Source: Streptomyces sp. NRRL S-455
GTDB taxonomy: Bacteria > Actinomycetota > Actinomycetes > Streptomycetales > Streptomycetaceae
DNA: 64,000 nt
Direction of reading: 5' to 3'
Assembly (NCBI RefSeq): GCF_000717875.1
Contig: NZ_JOCT01000019.1
Coordinates: 113,764 to 177,763, forward strand
Shown here: positions 45,175 through 54,686 of the stretch, piece after piece
Layout of the letters: the number at the start of each line of letters is the position of its first letter
Position numbering within the stretch: position 1 is the stretch's first letter
Notes under the pieces: generated by a model
What the model was told of the DNA's origin: nothing
The model's database searches: none
Seen by the model: only the letters and a program-made list of their open reading frames with translations
Program-made: the position numbers and the translations under genes

Positions 45175-47150
45175 ACCCGCCGCCCCCGCGCGTCCGGCAC
45201 CCCGGACTTGCGGAAGAAGTAGCTGTTGATCTGGTCGCGCCACTCGCGGGCGCCGCGGAGCTGCTCCTCGTACCGCTCCGCCACCCGCGCGTGACGCGCC
45301 GGATCCACCAGCCCGGCGAGCGAGGCCCACGTCCCCCGGGCCTCCTCGACCTCCGCCACACCCTCGAAGTGCGTGTCGTAGATGTGCTGGATCACGGTCT
45401 TCCCGCTCTTCAGCACATGCCCGTACGGCACATGGTGGAAGAACAGCAGCAGCTCGTCCGGGCAGGTGTCCGGCGACTCGTACAGCTCGGACCACGGCTT
45501 GCCGTACTGCCCGGCGTATCCCGTGCCGGTGGCCACGCTCCGGTCCACCCCGATTCCGTCCCGGTCGGCGAAGTGGTACGTCCCCCACGGGCTGTACTCG
45601 TACCCGTCGACACTCGGCCCGTAGTGGTGCCCCGGCTGCACCATGAAGCCCACGCCGAGGGGAGCGGTGTACTTCTCGTACGTCCGCCACGAGCCGTCGA
45701 GCACCGCGTGCAGTCCGTCGGCCAACCGGGCCGGGGCGTCCGGGAAGGTGAGCCCGATCCACTCGTCGAGCACCTCGCGCGGCTCGGCGTCCGGCCGCCA
45801 GGCCAGCCGCCCGAAGGTGTACAGGTTCGCCTGCGCCAGCGGATGCCCGGTCCAGAACGGGTCGTCACCGGCGTTGGACACGGCCACAAGCCCCCCTCGG
45901 GCCAACTCACCTACCGAGGATCCCTGTTCATGCCGGAACCGCAGCACCTCGCTCCACATCGGCCCCAGCCAGCACACATGCCGCTGCTGCCCGGTGTACT
46001 CCTGCGTGACCTGCAACTCCACCGCCAGTCGAGTGCGCGGCATCGCGCCGATCAACGGCGAGACCGGCTCGCGCACCTGGAAGTCCATCGGCCCGTGCTT
46101 CACCTGCAGCACGGCGTTGCCGGCGAACTCCCCGTCCAGCGGCACGAAATGGTCGTACGCGGCACGGGCCCGGTCCGTCGTCCGGTCCCGCCAGTCCTGG
46201 CGGTGGTTGTAGACGAACGCCCGCCAGTGCACCGTGCCGCCGAACGGATCCAGCGCCGCCGCCAGCAGGTTCGCTCCGTCCGCGTGACTGCGGCCGTAGG
46301 CGAACGGTCCCGGCTGCCCCTCCGAGTCGGCCTTCACCACGTACCCGCCGAAGTCGGGTATCGCCTCGTACACCCCTCGCGTCGCCCCGGCCCACCAGTC
46401 CCGCACCGTCTCGTCCAGCGGATCGGCCGTGGGCAGCCCGCCGAGCAGCATCGGCGCGGCGAAGGTGACCGACAGGTGCGTCCGGATGCCGTAGGGCCGG
46501 AACGCGTCGGCCAGCAAGGCCACTTCACCGATCCGGTCGGTCAGCAGACGTGCCTCGGTCTCGTGCACGTTGACGTTGTTGACGGCGACCGCGTTGATCC
46601 CGCAGGCCGCCAGCAGCCTGCCGTACGCCCGCACCCGCTCCAGGCCGCCGCGTGCCCGCCCGTCGTCCCAGAACAGCGAGCCGCCCGCGTACCCGCGCTC
46701 CACCTGGCCCATGACGGGATGCACGGCCACGTTGTCCCAGTGGTCGAGCATGCGCAGGGCGAGCGCGGGGCGGTGGACCTCGCGGGCCCGCTCACCGCGG
46801 AAGGCGTCCTCGCCGAGCCGTACGACATGGAACAGGCCGTACAGCAACCCCCGCCCACCGGAGGCCATGACGGTCGTCGTGCCGCCCTCGCGGGCGACCG
46901 TGAAGCCCTCGTCGCCGAGACCGTCGGCGCCGAGGCCGAGAACCAGGTCGTACGTGCCGCCCGGCGCGGCATCTCGTACCACCCGGCCCCCGGACCGACG
47001 GCAGGCCTCCGCCACCTCCCCGTGCACCGTCTCCACCAGCGGACCCGATCCACGGATCAGCGTCCGCCGGCCGCCGACCGCCCGGAAGGCGGCGGGCGGC
47101 AGCCAGGCCGGGTCGACACCCTTCGGCGGGACGGGCACGGGAAGCGGCAT
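45168..47150 (-). CDS. aguA: GH67 alpha-glucuronidase
   Basis: A 660-residue GH67 enzyme that removes 4-O-methyl-glucuronic acid from xylo-oligosaccharides. Recognisable segments are MLDHWDNVAVHPVMGQVERGYAGGS, split here as MLDHWDN and ERGYAGGS, then GINAVAVNNVNV, GGYVVKADSEGQPGP with a catalytic acid, and HGPMDFQVREPVSPL with a second acidic pair. No signal peptide is present, so it acts on imported aldouronic acids. It is convergent with the GH42 gene and 20 bases after the GH92 gene on the same strand. Any promoter of its own would lie inside GH92; otherwise it is co-transcribed. Confidence 0.93.
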   Translation of the reverse strand: MPLPVPVPPKGVDPAWLPPAAFRAVGGRRTLIRGSGPLVETVHGEVAEACRRSGGRVVRDAAPGGTYDLVLGLGADGLGDEGFTVAREGGTTTVMASGGRGLLYGLFHVVRLGEDAFRGERAREVHRPALALRMLDHWDNVAVHPVMGQVERGYAGGSLFWDDGRARGGLERVRAYGRLLAACGINAVAVNNVNVHETEARLLTDRIGEVALLADAFRPYGIRTHLSVTFAAPMLLGGLPTADPLDETVRDWWAGATRGVYEAIPDFGGYVVKADSEGQPGPFAYGRSHADGANLLAAALDPFGGTVHWRAFVYNHRQDWRDRTTDRARAAYDHFVPLDGEFAGNAVLQVKHGPMDFQVREPVSPLIGAMPRTRLAVELQVTQEYTGQQRHVCWLGPMWSEVLRFRHEQGSSVGELARGGLVAVSNAGDDPFWTGHPLAQANLYTFGRLAWRPDAEPREVLDEWIGLTFPDAPARLADGLHAVLDGSWRTYEKYTAPLGVGFMVQPGHHYGPSVDGYEYSPWGTYHFADRDGIGVDRSVATGTGYAGQYGKPWSELYESPDTCPDELLLFFHHVPYGHVLKSGKTVIQHIYDTHFEGVAEVEEARGTWASLAGLVDPARHARVAERYEEQLRGAREWRDQINSYFFRKSGVPDARGRRVY

Positions 47151-47170
47151 GAGACCCCCAACTCACTTGC

Positions 47171-50100
47171 TCAGGAGAGCAGTTCGACCTCCGCCAGGGT
47201 GCCCTCGCCGTCGAGGACCAGGCGGTACTTCTCGTACGTACCCGGGGCCCTCACGCTGAACGCGCGGGTCTGCCGGTCCCACGCGAAGGACTCCCCGGAG
47301 CGCCGGTCCAGGGTTTGCCAGGTGGTGCCGTCGGACGAGCCCTGGAGCGTCCAGCCGGCCGGTGCCCTCGTCCGGTCGGACGACGACGTCAGGGTGTACT
47401 GGACCGCCTCCGTCCGCTCAGCGGCCGGCAGGTCCACGGAGGTCACCGTCGCGTCCGTCGCCGACGTGTCGTCGAACAGGGCGCCCTCACCCTCCAGCAC
47501 GTCCGCGCGGGGCGTCGGCACGTTGCCGTCCCGGGTGATCGACACGGGCGCGGCATGCTTGCCCGTGCCCCACGACGACGGCCGCGGACCCATGTCGAAC
47601 TCCAGGACACCGCCCCTGGCGACCACCGAGTGCGGCAGTGAGGTCTTGGTCCACGTCCGGCCGTTGACCTTCAGCCCCTGCACGTACACGTTCCTCGCGC
47701 TGTTCCGCGGCGCCTTCACCACCAGCTCGCGCCCGTTCTCCAGGTGCACGGTCGCCTTCTCGAACAGCGGTGAGCCGATCGCGTACTCGCCGCTGCCCAT
47801 CACCAGCGGGTAGAAGCCGAGCGCGGAGAACAGGAACCAGGCCGACTGCTCGCCGTTGTCCTCGTCGCCGTGGTATCCCTGGCCGATCTCGCTGCCGGTG
47901 TACAGCCGGGACAGCACCTCGCGGACGTTCTTCTGCGCCTTCCAGGGCTGTCCGGCCGCGTCGTACATGTAGATCGCGTGGTGGGCGACCTGGTTGGAGT
48001 GCCCGTACATGCCCATCCGCACGTCCCGCGCCTCCGTCATCTCGTGGATGACACCGCCGTAGGAGCCGACGAACTCGGGGGAGGCGGTCTCCGGCGTGGA
48101 GAAGTACGCGTCGAGCTTGTCGGCGAGGCCCTTCCGACCGCCGTACAGGTTGGCCAGGCCCCGGCTGTCGTGCGGGGCGGTGAAGGCGTACCCCCATCCG
48201 TTGGTCTCGGTGTAGTCGTGACCCCACACCCGTGGGTCGTACTTCGCGGACTCGACCCGCCAGTCGCCCTTCGCGTCCCGGCCCTGGAAGAAACCGGCCT
48301 TCGTGTCGAAGAGGTTCACATAGTCCTGGGCGCGGTCGAGGAAGTACTGCGCCTCCTCCTTGTAGCGCCGCTCGCCGGTCTCCTCGTACAGCTTCCGCCC
48401 CATGCGGGAGATGCCGTAGTCGTTGAGGTAGCCCTCCAGCGCCCAGGACAGGCCCTCGCGCGTCTCGGTGCTCGTGTAGCCGAGGAAGGGGGACGTGGCC
48501 ATGCCCTTGCGGCCGACGCCCGGGTTCGGCGGTACGACCGTCGCGTTCTTCACGGCCGCTTCGTACGCCGCCTTCGCGTCGAAGCCGACGCCCTTGACGT
48601 ACGCGTCCGCGAACGCCACGTCCGAGGACGTGCCGGTCATGAGGTCCGCGTAGCCCGGGGAGGACCAGCGGGAGGTCCAGCCGCCGTCCTTGTACTGCTG
48701 CACGAACCCGTCCACCAGTTCACCCGCCCGCGACGGGGTCAGGAACGAGTACGCCGGCCAGGTCGTCCGGTACGTGTCCCAGAAGCCGTTGTTCACGTAC
48801 ACCTTGCCGTCGACGATCTTCGCCCCGGTGTGGGTCGGGGTGTCCGGCTTCGGCATGGGGGAGAAGGGCGAGGCGTACCGGTGCTCCCCGCCGACCTTCT
48901 CGAAACCGGAGTTCGGGTACAGGTACAGCCGGTACAGGCTGGAGTACAGCGTGGTCAGCTGGTCGGGGGTCGCGCCCTCGACCTCGACCTTGCCGAGCAA
49001 CCGGTCCCACTGCCGCTGGGCGCTCCGCTTGACCGCCTCGAAGGAGGTGCCGTCCGGGATCTCCTGGCGGAGGTTGTCCCTGGCCTGGTCGACGCTGATG
49101 AGCGAGGTCGCGAGGCGCAGGGTGACGGTCCGGTCGTCGGCCCTGAACCTGAGGTAGCCCTTCACACCGGACGACGAACCCTCGCTCACCGGCTTGTCGA
49201 ACTCGCCGTAGACGAACAGCCGGGTCGCGCCCGTCGACAGCCCGGACTTCACGTCGGAGTAGCCGGTGACGGTCCCGTTCTCCTTGTCGAGCGTGAGCCC
49301 CGCCTGATCCGTCACGTTGTCGAAGAGGACGCTCGCGTCGTCGCCGGGGTAGGTGAAGCGCAGTGCCGCCGCGTGATCCGTCGGCGCCATCTCGGCCTTC
49401 AGCCCGTTCTCGAACCGCACCCCGTAGTAGTACGGCCGCGCGGTCTCGTTCTCGTGCCGGAAGGCCAGCTCCCGGGCCTCCCGGCCCAGGTCCGGGGTAC
49501 CGGCCGCGACGGACGGCATCACCTGGAACGTCTGCCGGTCACCCATCCACGGACTCGGCTCGTGGCTCGCGCTGAACGCCTGGATCGTCGGCAGGTTGTC
49601 CGCGTTGTTCGCACGCGCGTAGTCGTACAGCCAGCTCAGCGATCCCGCGTTGGTCACCGGCGTCCAGAAGTTGAACCCGTGCGGCACCGCCGTCGCGGGG
49701 AAGTTGTTGCCCCGTGAGAAGCCGCCGCTGGAGTTGGTGCCGCGGGTCGTCACCGCGTAGTCGGACAGATGGGCGCTCGGGCGCTCGGGCACGACGGACT
49801 CGATGGTCACGTCGTCCAGCCAGCCCCGGAACCTCGCCGGGCCCTTGGGCGAGTCGTACGCCACCAGGATCCGGTCCACGGTCTTCCCGGCCGCGACCGA
49901 CCCGATCCGCGAGACCACGTTGTTCCACTGGTTGACGTACAGGACCTTCGAAGCGCCCTGCCCCCGCGGCGTCAGCGGAAAGCCGTGCTGGTCGGTGGCC
50001 CGCAGGCCGCTCAGATGGGTGCCGTCGGTGAAGGCGAGGTCGACGGAGACGTTGGTCGCGTCGTAGTCGAGGTCGCCGTCCGCCATCGACGGGAAGATCC

Positions 50101-50968
50101 GGTACGACAGCCGGGTGTGCCGCCCGACGGCCACGTCGACGTCGAAGACCTTGTTGTACGAGTACGCCGGCCCGTCGGCGGTGTGCCGACCGGCGTAACG
50201 CAGGGCCCGCTTTCCCGTGAACCCGGCGCCCGCCTTGGCGGTGGGGGAGCCGCTCGGACCACGGTCCACGAGCGAGAGCATGTCCTGCGGGACGGGCCCG
50301 TCGCCGCCGCCCGTGGAGAACTGCACATCGGCGAGCTGGAGGATGTCACCGCCGTTGTTCCCGGTGACGTCGAGCCGGAAATGCCGGTACTCGGCAGGCT
50401 CCGCCGGCTCGTAGCTCTTCGTCTGGAACCGCTCGGAGAAGAACTCGCCGGTACGGCTGTCGAGCGTCTTCCAGTCCTTGCCGTCGGTGGAGCCCTTCAG
50501 CGTCCAGTCCCTGGGATCGCGCTCGTCGTGGTCGTTCGCCGACGTCAGTGCGTAACGCACCACTTTGACTGGTTTGTCCAGGTCGAACTCGGCCCACCCG
50601 GTGGGCTCGAACGCGAGCCACTTGGTGCTCGGCTCGCCGTCGACGAGGTTCTCCTTCACCTCCCCGCCGCCCGTGTTCTCGGCGCTGGCCCGGACATCCG
50701 TCACCTGGTCCGTCACATTGCCCGGGATCCCGCTGCTGTAGCCGCCGTCGACCCCCGAGGCGCGTTTGCCGCCGTCGGGGGCGGTGTCGACGGTGTTCAA
50801 CCAGTCCGGAACCGGGTCGTCCGCCTCGAAGGAGGAGGCGAACCTCCGGTCGGCGGCCTCCGGAGCTTCAGGCAGTGCGACCGCAACGCCCTGCGAGCTC
50901 AGAGCCAAAGCGAAGGCGGTCGTCGACACGACCGCCGAACCCCATCTGTGCCGAGATTTCCGCTGCAT
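47171..50968 (-). CDS. Secreted GH92 alpha-mannosidase with CBM32-like domains
   Basis: A 1265-residue exo-alpha-mannosidase. The signal peptide starts MQRKSRHRWGSAVV. A discoidin/CBM32-like domain (about residues 80-210; EPTGWAEFDLDKPVKVV) is followed by the GH92 N-domain and the catalytic (alpha/alpha)6 barrel. GH92 landmarks are NNGFWDTYRTTWPA, YGHSNQVAHHA and GYHGDEDNGEQSAW, the last bearing the catalytic acid. A short second discoidin-like region closes the protein. It removes mannose from glycoproteins or yeast mannans outside the cell. GGAGGG stands 9 bases before the chosen ATG; the frame extends 13 codons further, through the operator. Confidence 0.92.
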   Translation of the reverse strand: MQRKSRHRWGSAVVSTTAFALALSSQGVAVALPEAPEAADRRFASSFEADDPVPDWLNTVDTAPDGGKRASGVDGGYSSGIPGNVTDQVTDVRASAENTGGGEVKENLVDGEPSTKWLAFEPTGWAEFDLDKPVKVVRYALTSANDHDERDPRDWTLKGSTDGKDWKTLDSRTGEFFSERFQTKSYEPAEPAEYRHFRLDVTGNNGGDILQLADVQFSTGGGDGPVPQDMLSLVDRGPSGSPTAKAGAGFTGKRALRYAGRHTADGPAYSYNKVFDVDVAVGRHTRLSYRIFPSMADGDLDYDATNVSVDLAFTDGTHLSGLRATDQHGFPLTPRGQGASKVLYVNQWNNVVSRIGSVAAGKTVDRILVAYDSPKGPARFRGWLDDVTIESVVPERPSAHLSDYAVTTRGTNSSGGFSRGNNFPATAVPHGFNFWTPVTNAGSLSWLYDYARANNADNLPTIQAFSASHEPSPWMGDRQTFQVMPSVAAGTPDLGREARELAFRHENETARPYYYGVRFENGLKAEMAPTDHAAALRFTYPGDDASVLFDNVTDQAGLTLDKENGTVTGYSDVKSGLSTGATRLFVYGEFDKPVSEGSSSGVKGYLRFRADDRTVTLRLATSLISVDQARDNLRQEIPDGTSFEAVKRSAQRQWDRLLGKVEVEGATPDQLTTLYSSLYRLYLYPNSGFEKVGGEHRYASPFSPMPKPDTPTHTGAKIVDGKVYVNNGFWDTYRTTWPAYSFLTPSRAGELVDGFVQQYKDGGWTSRWSSPGYADLMTGTSSDVAFADAYVKGVGFDAKAAYEAAVKNATVVPPNPGVGRKGMATSPFLGYTSTETREGLSWALEGYLNDYGISRMGRKLYEETGERRYKEEAQYFLDRAQDYVNLFDTKAGFFQGRDAKGDWRVESAKYDPRVWGHDYTETNGWGYAFTAPHDSRGLANLYGGRKGLADKLDAYFSTPETASPEFVGSYGGVIHEMTEARDVRMGMYGHSNQVAHHAIYMYDAAGQPWKAQKNVREVLSRLYTGSEIGQGYHGDEDNGEQSAWFLFSALGFYPLVMGSGEYAIGSPLFEKATVHLENGRELVVKAPRNSARNVYVQGLKVNGRTWTKTSLPHSVVARGGVLEFDMGPRPSSWGTGKHAAPVSITRDGNVPTPRADVLEGEGALFDDTSATDATVTSVDLPAAERTEAVQYTLTSSSDRTRAPAGWTLQGSSDGTTWQTLDRRSGESFAWDRQTRAFSVRAPGTYEKYRLVLDGEGTLAEVELLS

Positions 50969-50993
50969 CAACGGGTACCCTCCGTGCGCGGTG

Positions 50994-51005
50994 GACAACG
51001 TTGTC
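50994..51005. promoter_or_regulatory. Palindromic operator upstream of the GH92 gene
   Basis: GACAACGTTGTC is a perfect 12-bp palindrome, within the wider context TTGACAACGTTGTCCA on the minus strand. The central AACGTT is common in LacI-family operators. It lies 26 bases above the GH92 ATG. Confidence 0.6.
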
Positions 51006-51177
51006 AACTTCGAGGCGCAAGGACCAGTAGTCGCTCAAGTGACGAAGGGTGTCAAGGGTGTTGGTTGTGGCATTCGCAGGCGATGACCGGGATTTCTCCA
51101 CCGAGCAGCACACGGACCGCTCGTCTTTCCGCGAGGTCTCAACTCGGATAAGGCCGTGACCAACCCTGTGTTCGATC

Positions 51178-51210
51178 TTGATCCGCTGGCGGGAAGTGGA
51201 CTATACCTGT
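51178..51210 (+). promoter_or_regulatory. ngcE promoter overlapped by a DasR-responsive element
   Basis: TTGATC and TATACC are spaced 18 bases. AGTGGACTATACCTGT (51195-51210) matches the DasR dre consensus ACTGGTCTAGACCAGT at 12 of 16 positions and covers the -10 box. DasR is the GlcNAc-sensing GntR repressor, so binding here would block ngcEFG until aminosugar phosphates appear. Confidence 0.65.
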
Positions 51211-51334
51211 CGGGCGCTTCACATAATCCGCACGTCACCACCCGCACTTTCCTGCACGACCCAGCTTGACCCGATCGCGGTGCCGGAAGGATCCGGTTCA
51301 CCGCCTGAGTCCTGGAGAAGGCGAGGACTTGAGC

Positions 51335-52789
51335 ATGGGATCCACTTCCGCCGAGAACCACGGCACCGAGGGTGTCGGCCGCCGTGATCTGATCAAGAGG
51401 TCCGCCGCGCTCGGGCTGATCTCCGTACCGACGATGAGCTTCCTCTCCGCCTGCGCCAGCAGTGGTGGCGACGACAGCGGCGACAAGGCCAAGGCCGGCA
51501 AGAAGACCGCGAAGAACCCGCTCGCCGTCAACGACACCGCGGGCATGGAATTCGTCCTGTTCGACGGCGGCTTCGGCAAGGAGTACGCCGAGGACGCGGT
51601 GAAGATCTACGAGAAGAACTTCCCGAAGGCACAGGTGAAGTTCTCCGCCACCCAGAAGATCCAGTCCACCCTCCAGCCCCGCTTCAACCAGGGCACCCCG
51701 CCGGACCTCATCGACAACTCCGGCGCCGAGCAGATGGACATGGGCGTCCTGGTCGGCAAGAACCAGCTCACCGACCTCACCCCGCTGCTGGACGCGCCGT
51801 CCTACGACGACCCGGCCAAGAAGGTCCGCGACACACTGCGCCCCGGCATCGTCGAGATGGGCCAGTTCGACGGCGCCCCGGTCTGGATCCTCTACTACGC
51901 CTACACGGTCTACGGCGTCTGGTACTCGCAGAAGGCCCTCGACTCGCTCGACGAGCAGTACCCCGAGACCTGGGACCAGATGCTCACGGTCTGCGAGAAG
52001 GCCAAGAAGAAAGGCATGGCGGGCTGGACGTACGCGGGCAAATACCCGTACTACCTCCCGTTCTCGCTCTACCCGATGATCGGCAAGGTGGGCGGCCGCG
52101 AGGTCCTCGACGCCATCGACAACCTGGAGCCGAACGCCTGGAAGCACCCGGCCGTCAAGGCATGCTTCGAGGCCTACTACGAGCTCTACAAGAAGGGCTA
52201 CGTCCTCAAGGGCACCCCGGGCCTGGACCACATCCAGTCGCAGACCGCGTGGGCCCAGGGCAAGGCCCTCTTCATCCCGAACGGCTCCTGGGTGGAGAAC
52301 GAGTCGGCCAACGTCATCCCGAAGGACTTCGACCTGGCCGTCTCCGCGCCCACCGGCCTCGACTCCTCCGACAAGCTGCCGTTCGGCACCATCTGGGCCT
52401 CCGGCGGCGAACCCTTCATCGTCCCCGCCAAGGCCAAGAACGCCGCCGGCGGTATGGAGCAGCTGCGCATCATGCTCAGCGAGGCGTCCTCGAAGAACTT
52501 CACCAGCAAGGTGAAGTCGCTGACCGCCTACAACGGCGGCACCGACGGCATCGCTCTCACCCCCGGCCTCAAGTCGGGCGTCGCGGCGCTGGACAAGGCC
52601 GGCGACAACGTGGTGAACCCCCGTATGCAGGACTGGTACGTCCAGTTGCAGAAGGAGAAGATCGGCGTCTCCGGTCTCGGCGAGATGATGGCCGGCCGCC
52701 TCACACCCGCCGAGGCCATCAAGAAGATCCAGGGCTTCGCCGACGAGACCGCCAAGGACGACTCCATCAAGCACTACAAGCACCAGTAA
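51335..52789 (+). CDS. ngcE: N-acetylglucosamine/chitobiose-binding lipoprotein NgcE
   Basis: A 484-residue binding lipoprotein. A twin-arginine motif (GRRDLIKR) and lipobox (LSAC) indicate Tat export and lipid anchoring. The mature protein has MalE-like features, including GTPPDLIDNSGAEQMD and WILYYAYTVYGVWYS. With NgcF and NgcG it imports N-acetylglucosamine and chitobiose, as known for NgcEFG of Streptomyces; the order and position before rok7B7 and xylFGH support the assignment. The ATG after GAGGA (7 bases) is chosen. No ATPase is present; MsiK probably serves. DasR-type control is expected. Confidence 0.87.
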   Translation: MGSTSAENHGTEGVGRRDLIKRSAALGLISVPTMSFLSACASSGGDDSGDKAKAGKKTAKNPLAVNDTAGMEFVLFDGGFGKEYAEDAVKIYEKNFPKAQVKFSATQKIQSTLQPRFNQGTPPDLIDNSGAEQMDMGVLVGKNQLTDLTPLLDAPSYDDPAKKVRDTLRPGIVEMGQFDGAPVWILYYAYTVYGVWYSQKALDSLDEQYPETWDQMLTVCEKAKKKGMAGWTYAGKYPYYLPFSLYPMIGKVGGREVLDAIDNLEPNAWKHPAVKACFEAYYELYKKGYVLKGTPGLDHIQSQTAWAQGKALFIPNGSWVENESANVIPKDFDLAVSAPTGLDSSDKLPFGTIWASGGEPFIVPAKAKNAAGGMEQLRIMLSEASSKNFTSKVKSLTAYNGGTDGIALTPGLKSGVAALDKAGDNVVNPRMQDWYVQLQKEKIGVSGLGEMMAGRLTPAEAIKKIQGFADETAKDDSIKHYKHQ

Positions 52790-52831
52790 CGGCACCGGAA
52801 CCCCAATTTCCGCAACGGCACCGGAGTGGCG

Positions 52832-53758
52832 ATGCAGCACGGCAAGTACCGGTTCATCGTGGGCTTCCTCGCGCTGCCCCTGGGACTGTACGCGCTTTTC
52901 GTGGTCTGGCCTTTCATCCAGTCCATCTACTACTCGTTCACGGACTGGACCGGCCTCAGCCCCGAATTCAAGATGGTCGGTTTCGGCAACTACAGCCGGA
53001 TGCTCGACGACGAGATCTTCTGGAAGTCGTTGCAGCACAGCCTGCTGTTCGCCCTCCTGCTGCCGGTGGTGACGATCGGCCTCGCGCTGTTCTTCGCCTT
53101 CATGATCAACGTAGGCGGCAGAAAGCGAAAGAACGGCCCGGTGGTCACCGGCGTCCGCGGCTCGTCCTTCTACAAGATCGTCTACTTCTTCCCGCAGGTG
53201 CTCTCCATCGCCATCGTCGCGCTGCTGTTCGCGTTCGCGTACAACCCGGACAGCGGCGCGATCAACTCCATCCTGCGCGGGATCGGCCTCGACAACGTCC
53301 AGCCGCTCTGGCTGGGCGACCCCGACCTCGCACTGTGGGCCGTGATGGCGGTCCTCGTCTGGTCCACGGTGGGCTTCTTCGTGGTCCTCTTCTCCGCCGG
53401 AATGGCCTCCATCCCCGGAGAGATGTACGAGGCGGCCCTCCTGGACGGCGCGAACCGCGTCACCACCTTCTTCCGCATCACCCTGCCCCTGCTGTGGGAC
53501 ACCGTGCAGTCCGGCTGGGTCTACATGGGCATCCTCGCCCTGGGCGCCGAGTCGTTCGCGGTCGTGCAGATCATGACCACCGGTCCGGGCGGTCCCGACT
53601 ACTCGACCACCGTCATGGTCCTGTACGTGTACCAGAAGGCGTTCCGTGACGGGCAGGCCGCCTACGCCACCACCATCGGTGTCGCCCTGCTCGTCGTCAC
53701 GCTGGCCTTCGCCGCCGTGGTGATGCGGCTGGGCCGTCGCGAGCGGCTGGAGTACTGA
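52832..53758 (+). CDS. ngcF: N-acetylglucosamine ABC permease NgcF
   Basis: A 308-residue MalF-type permease with six membrane segments. The EAA motif is YEAALLDGANRVTTFFRITLPLL. It follows ngcE by 42 bases; GGAG lies 5 bases before the ATG, which is preferred over a GTG two codons earlier. It pairs with NgcG in the membrane. Confidence 0.88.
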   Translation: MQHGKYRFIVGFLALPLGLYALFVVWPFIQSIYYSFTDWTGLSPEFKMVGFGNYSRMLDDEIFWKSLQHSLLFALLLPVVTIGLALFFAFMINVGGRKRKNGPVVTGVRGSSFYKIVYFFPQVLSIAIVALLFAFAYNPDSGAINSILRGIGLDNVQPLWLGDPDLALWAVMAVLVWSTVGFFVVLFSAGMASIPGEMYEAALLDGANRVTTFFRITLPLLWDTVQSGWVYMGILALGAESFAVVQIMTTGPGGPDYSTTVMVLYVYQKAFRDGQAAYATTIGVALLVVTLAFAAVVMRLGRRERLEY

Positions 53759-53762
53759 ACAA

Positions 53763-54686
53763 ATGAAGACGACGGAGACCCCCGCGCCCCTGCCCGCCGA
53801 GTCCGGCGCCCCCCTCACCAAGTCCGACACCCCACCGGCCCCGCCCCCTGCGGAGAAGAAAGAGGGCACCGTCCTCAACGTCTTCTCCCACGGCGTCCTG
53901 GTCATCTGGGCGATCATGGTGGTCATGCCGCTGCTCTGGGCGGTCATGACGTCCTTCAAGGACGACAGGTCGATCTTCAGCTCGCCCTGGTCGCTCCCGG
54001 ACTCACTGCACTTCGACAACTGGTCACGGGCCTGGACCGAGGCCAACATGAGCGACTACTTCCTCAACACCGTCCTGGTGGTGGGGGGTTCACTCATCGG
54101 CACCCTGGTCCTCGGCTCGATGGCGGCCTACGTCCTGGCCCGCTTCGACTTCCCGGGCAACCGCTTCATCTACTACCTGTTCATCGGCGGCATGAGCTTC
54201 CCGATCATGCTGGCGCTGGTCCCGCTGTTCTACGTCGTGAACAACATGGGCCTGCTGAACACCATCCACGGGCTGATCCTGGTCTACATCGCCTACTCGC
54301 TGCCGTTCACGGTGTTCTTCCTCACGGCGTTCTTCCGCACGCTGCCGACGTCGATCGCCGAGGCGGCCTTCGTCGACGGCGCCTCCCACAGCCGCACGTT
54401 CTTCCAGATCATGCTGCCGATGGCCAAGCCCGGCCTGGTCAGCGTCGGCATCTTCAACTTCCTGGGCCAGTGGAACCAGTACATGCTGCCCACGGTCCTG
54501 AACACCGACCCGGACAAGCGCGTCCTCACCCAGGGCCTCGTCCAGCTGGCCGTGAGCCAGGGCTACAAGGGTGACTGGTCGGGCCTCTTCGCGGGCCTGG
54601 TGATGGCGATGCTCCCGGTTCTGGCCGCGTACGTCATCTTCCAGCGGCAGGTGGTGCAGGGGCTGACGGCGGGGGCGCTGAAGTAA
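53763..54686 (+). CDS. ngcG: N-acetylglucosamine ABC permease NgcG
   Basis: A 307-residue MalG-type permease with six membrane segments after a Pro/Ala-rich cytoplasmic tail of about 37 residues. The EAA motif is AEAAFVDGASHSRTFFQIMLP. It starts four bases after the ngcF stop. The C-terminus QRQVVQGLTAGALK is typical of MalG-like proteins. It completes the NgcEFG importer. Confidence 0.9.
   Translation: MKTTETPAPLPAESGAPLTKSDTPPAPPPAEKKEGTVLNVFSHGVLVIWAIMVVMPLLWAVMTSFKDDRSIFSSPWSLPDSLHFDNWSRAWTEANMSDYFLNTVLVVGGSLIGTLVLGSMAAYVLARFDFPGNRFIYYLFIGGMSFPIMLALVPLFYVVNNMGLLNTIHGLILVYIAYSLPFTVFFLTAFFRTLPTSIAEAAFVDGASHSRTFFQIMLPMAKPGLVSVGIFNFLGQWNQYMLPTVLNTDPDKRVLTQGLVQLAVSQGYKGDWSGLFAGLVMAMLPVLAAYVIFQRQVVQGLTAGALK

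Larger units (their letters stand above)
50969..51334. other. Divergent control region of GH92 and ngcE
   Basis: The 366 bases hold no gene. From left to right lie the GH92 leader, the GACAACGTTGTC palindrome, a spacer, the ngcE promoter with a DasR-like site, and the ngcE leader. Confidence 0.6.

Noticed and set aside
51035..54049. 1004-codon minus-strand frame
   Set aside because: Antisense of ngcEFG, with composition typical of a shadow frame.
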